Shown: piece after piece, positions 62,656-64,000 of the stretch
Layout: every line of letters starts with the position of its first letter
How positions within the stretch are numbered: the first letter of the stretch is position 1
Assembly: GCA_024276605.1 (NCBI GenBank)
Contig: JAJRWX010000108.1
Span: 1 to 64,000 of the forward strand
DNA from: Planctomycetota bacterium
Lineage (GTDB): Bacteria; Planctomycetota; Phycisphaerae; UBA1845
Direction: 5' to 3'
Length of the DNA stretch: 64,000 bases
Translations under genes and position numbers: made by a program
The notes under the pieces: generated by a model
Databases searched by the model: none
What the model was told of the DNA's origin: nothing
The model's input: only the letters and a program-made list of their open reading frames with translations

Positions 62656-63459
62656 ATGTCTGCCTTGTCTAAAAAAGTACCTTCCAGTTTGAGAGCACTT
62701 GGCCGACGTGCGTTACCGCAAGACATCGTTGTCACTGGCCATCGGTACGTGCTGCAGCGCATTTTCAAAAACGATTTCTTCGCCATTACCAGTATGTACG
62801 AGTGTCAGGGACATCGGGTTGTACTAAAAGTGGGTAGGCAGGTCTCTTTTATGCTTATCCCGCTCGCATGGATAGGTAGATGGCTGGCGAATCGCGAGTG
62901 GGCTGCGTTGACGAGATTGCAGGATATAGCGGGCATACCCAAGCCGATTGCGCGTTGGGAGCGCACGGGTGTGATTCGTGAATTTGCTGAAGGGCATCCT
63001 TTGGAAAAAGGGGAGCATGTCCCAGACGATTTTCATGAACGCTTAGCCAAGCTTATTCAAAAAATTCACGAGCGAGACATGGCCTATGTGGACCTGGAAA
63101 AATGTGAGAATGTGTTGGTCGGAGATGACGGGCGTCCGCACCTGTTCGATTTTCAAATCTGTTGGCATTGGTCGAAACGGTGGGGCGGCGAGCTATGGCC
63201 GATGCGGGCATTGCGGCGTTGGTTTCAGCATGGCGATTTGTACCATCTGCGAAAACTGAAGCGACGCACACGGCGAGATCAAATGTCTGCCGAGGAGTTA
63301 GCCTCCTCCTACCGTAAGCCGTGGTACGTCAGGTTACATCGCACGCTCACTTTTCCGTTTTTGTGGTGTCGAAGAAAAATTCTCAATCGCATTGATCCGC
63401 GTCGAGACGGCCACGAACGCGGTCACGTGCATGATGGCGAGTCGATGAATACGCTTTAA
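62656..63459 (+). CDS. LPS-type kinase (WaaP/InaA-like)
   Basis: The 267-residue protein has a protein-kinase-like fold. Visible are VVLKVGR with a candidate ATP lysine, the catalytic loop YVDLEKCENVLV (Asp and Asn, with Glu-Lys-Cys in between rather than the usual HRD/HGDL) and the metal-binding DFQ in LFDFQICW. It resembles WaaP/InaA-type kinases, which phosphorylate heptose in the LPS core. The divergent neighbour is an O-antigen ligase-like gene, which supports an LPS role. Start ATG is at 62656. Confidence 0.75.
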   Translation: MSALSKKVPSSLRALGRRALPQDIVVTGHRYVLQRIFKNDFFAITSMYECQGHRVVLKVGRQVSFMLIPLAWIGRWLANREWAALTRLQDIAGIPKPIARWERTGVIREFAEGHPLEKGEHVPDDFHERLAKLIQKIHERDMAYVDLEKCENVLVGDDGRPHLFDFQICWHWSKRWGGELWPMRALRRWFQHGDLYHLRKLKRRTRRDQMSAEELASSYRKPWYVRLHRTLTFPFLWCRRKILNRIDPRRDGHERGHVHDGESMNTL

Positions 63460-63474
63460 TGTTGATCGCGGGTT

Positions 63475-64000
63475 ATGCCTAACACCACGGGTAAGCTTTC
63501 ACTTACCCATGCCAGGAGCAGCCGACAAGGCTGCGGATCTTATGGGGTGAGCGTCCCCATGCCGTCAGTTTCCCGGCTCGGACGGCTAGCTTGTACGATG
63601 CACGTGTTCTGCTCGAACGAAAACGCCAAGGCTGCCTTGCAGGCTCAGTACTGCAGCGGTTGGAGCGAGCGGGGTGGCAAGCAAACTTGGAGGCCTGAAC
63701 ATTAGCGAATGGCTGCAGCTGCGAAAACAACGCCTCTCGGGAAACCCGACCGTCCGGGATTGCAGGGGGCCACGGGAAATGTGGCTCATGGTGGAACTTT
63801 GAACCCACTCCGCAACCTAAACAGCGGGGCTGGAAACCCTCCACTTAAAAACGCGCGTCCGAGTTTTATCCTGATCCCAACGCAAGCCCGTCTGATCTAT
63901 CTTGCACCCGTCGGCAAGCTTGAACCAGCTATCTAGGGGCTATCGTGCCGGTGATGTGTTCGGAGAAGGGAGGAAACGCCGATACCTATTCCATCAGCGC
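63475..64000 (+). ncRNA. Candidate large structured RNA (runs off the right edge)
   Basis: No convincing gene is present in this 525-base stretch, but it contains a dense row of stable hairpins: GGGTAAG/CTTACCC (63489-63508), GCAGCC/GGCTGC (63518-63534), ATGGGG/CCCCAT (63542-63560), GCCGTC/GACGGC (63561-63586), TCGG-GAAA-CCGA-type (63737-63749), GCCAC/GTGGC with an A-rich loop (63769-63785) and GGGCTGGAAACCCT (near 63828-63840). Several loops read GAAA on the plus strand, the GNRA type, which favours plus-strand transcription. It does not match the conserved parts of RNase P RNA, tmRNA, SRP RNA, or group I or II introns that I can recall. Class unknown. Confidence 0.45.

Noticed and set aside
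63503-63936. Short proteins on either strand in the hairpin-rich right end
   Set aside because: Several frames of 67-113 residues are open but rich in Arg, Pro and Cys, overlap each other and follow the stems of the structured RNA candidate.
63941-64000. Possible 5' part of a 5S rRNA gene at the right edge
   Set aside because: The run GGTGAT...GGAGGAAACGCCGATACCTATTCC resembles the 5S helix II to loop C region, but the nearly universal GAAC after the loop C CC is missing (ATCAGC instead), and the gene would be cut by the window edge, so helix I cannot be tested.

Overview
This window looks like chromosomal DNA of a Planctomycetota bacterium, probably near the Phycisphaerae. That placement is inference from gene style, not from a marker tree. 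The evidence is secreted proteins ending in dockerin-like calcium loops, a prepilin with the H-x9-DG tail common in planctomycetes, DUF1573 and DUF554 proteins, many GTG/TTG starts, base composition near 50% G+C, and intergenic hairpin repeats. Genes for heptose activation (hldE), heptosyl transfer (GT9), LptF/LptG permeases, an O-antigen ligase and a lipopolysaccharide-type kinase indicate a cell with an LPS-like outer membrane.

Layout. 0-0.6 kb: the start of a secreted beta-helix protein (minus), a dockerin remnant (plus) and a REPIN-like repeat. 0.6-13.2 kb: one long minus-strand operon of ten genes, transcribed from 13.2 kb down to 0.6 kb, most of them overlapping or a few bases apart: GT28-like transferase, two GT4 transferases, an ABC exporter, three related two-domain APH-fold kinases, a prepilin-like protein, an SNase-like membrane protein and an alkaline-phosphatase-fold sulfatase-like enzyme with Thr at the nucleophile position. 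This is the best candidate for an undescribed system, probably making, phosphorylating and exporting a glycan or glycolipid. 13.2-18.7 kb: three secreted dockerin-type proteins, two of them tandem paralogs. 18.9-22.9 kb: a 1358-residue protein with three amidohydrolase domains, only the middle one with intact metal ligands.

23-45 kb is mixed housekeeping: FAD-dependent dehydrogenase, serine acetyltransferase, class III aminotransferase, thyX, a phosphodiesterase-type enzyme, a VKOR-DsbA fusion, panB, a bifunctional-nuclease domain protein, a GHMP kinase-like protein, a PilT-type ATPase, and an NAD-themed group nadB-larB-nnrD. These are followed by a large secreted protein of unknown function and a lipoprotein/DUF1573/small membrane protein group. 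45-64 kb holds a Maf/CgeB-like protein, DUF554, the leucyl/arginyl-tRNA-protein transferase bpt, a GT9 heptosyltransferase, DUF2062, lptF-lptG, hldE with reversed domain order, an SDR reductase, rpsU, hslV-hslU, a lipoprotein, an O-antigen ligase divergent from an LPS-type kinase, and finally about 500 bases with many stable hairpins and GNRA-type loops that look like a large structured RNA running off the edge.

Repeats: three REPIN-like elements (467-573, 42835-42930, 59980-60103), a 35-bp tandem repeat (60129-60198) and a 40-bp sequence present twice in opposite orientations (42774-42813 and 60207-60246) belong to a dispersed intergenic repeat family. No tRNA, CRISPR array, insertion sequence or phage gene was recognised.
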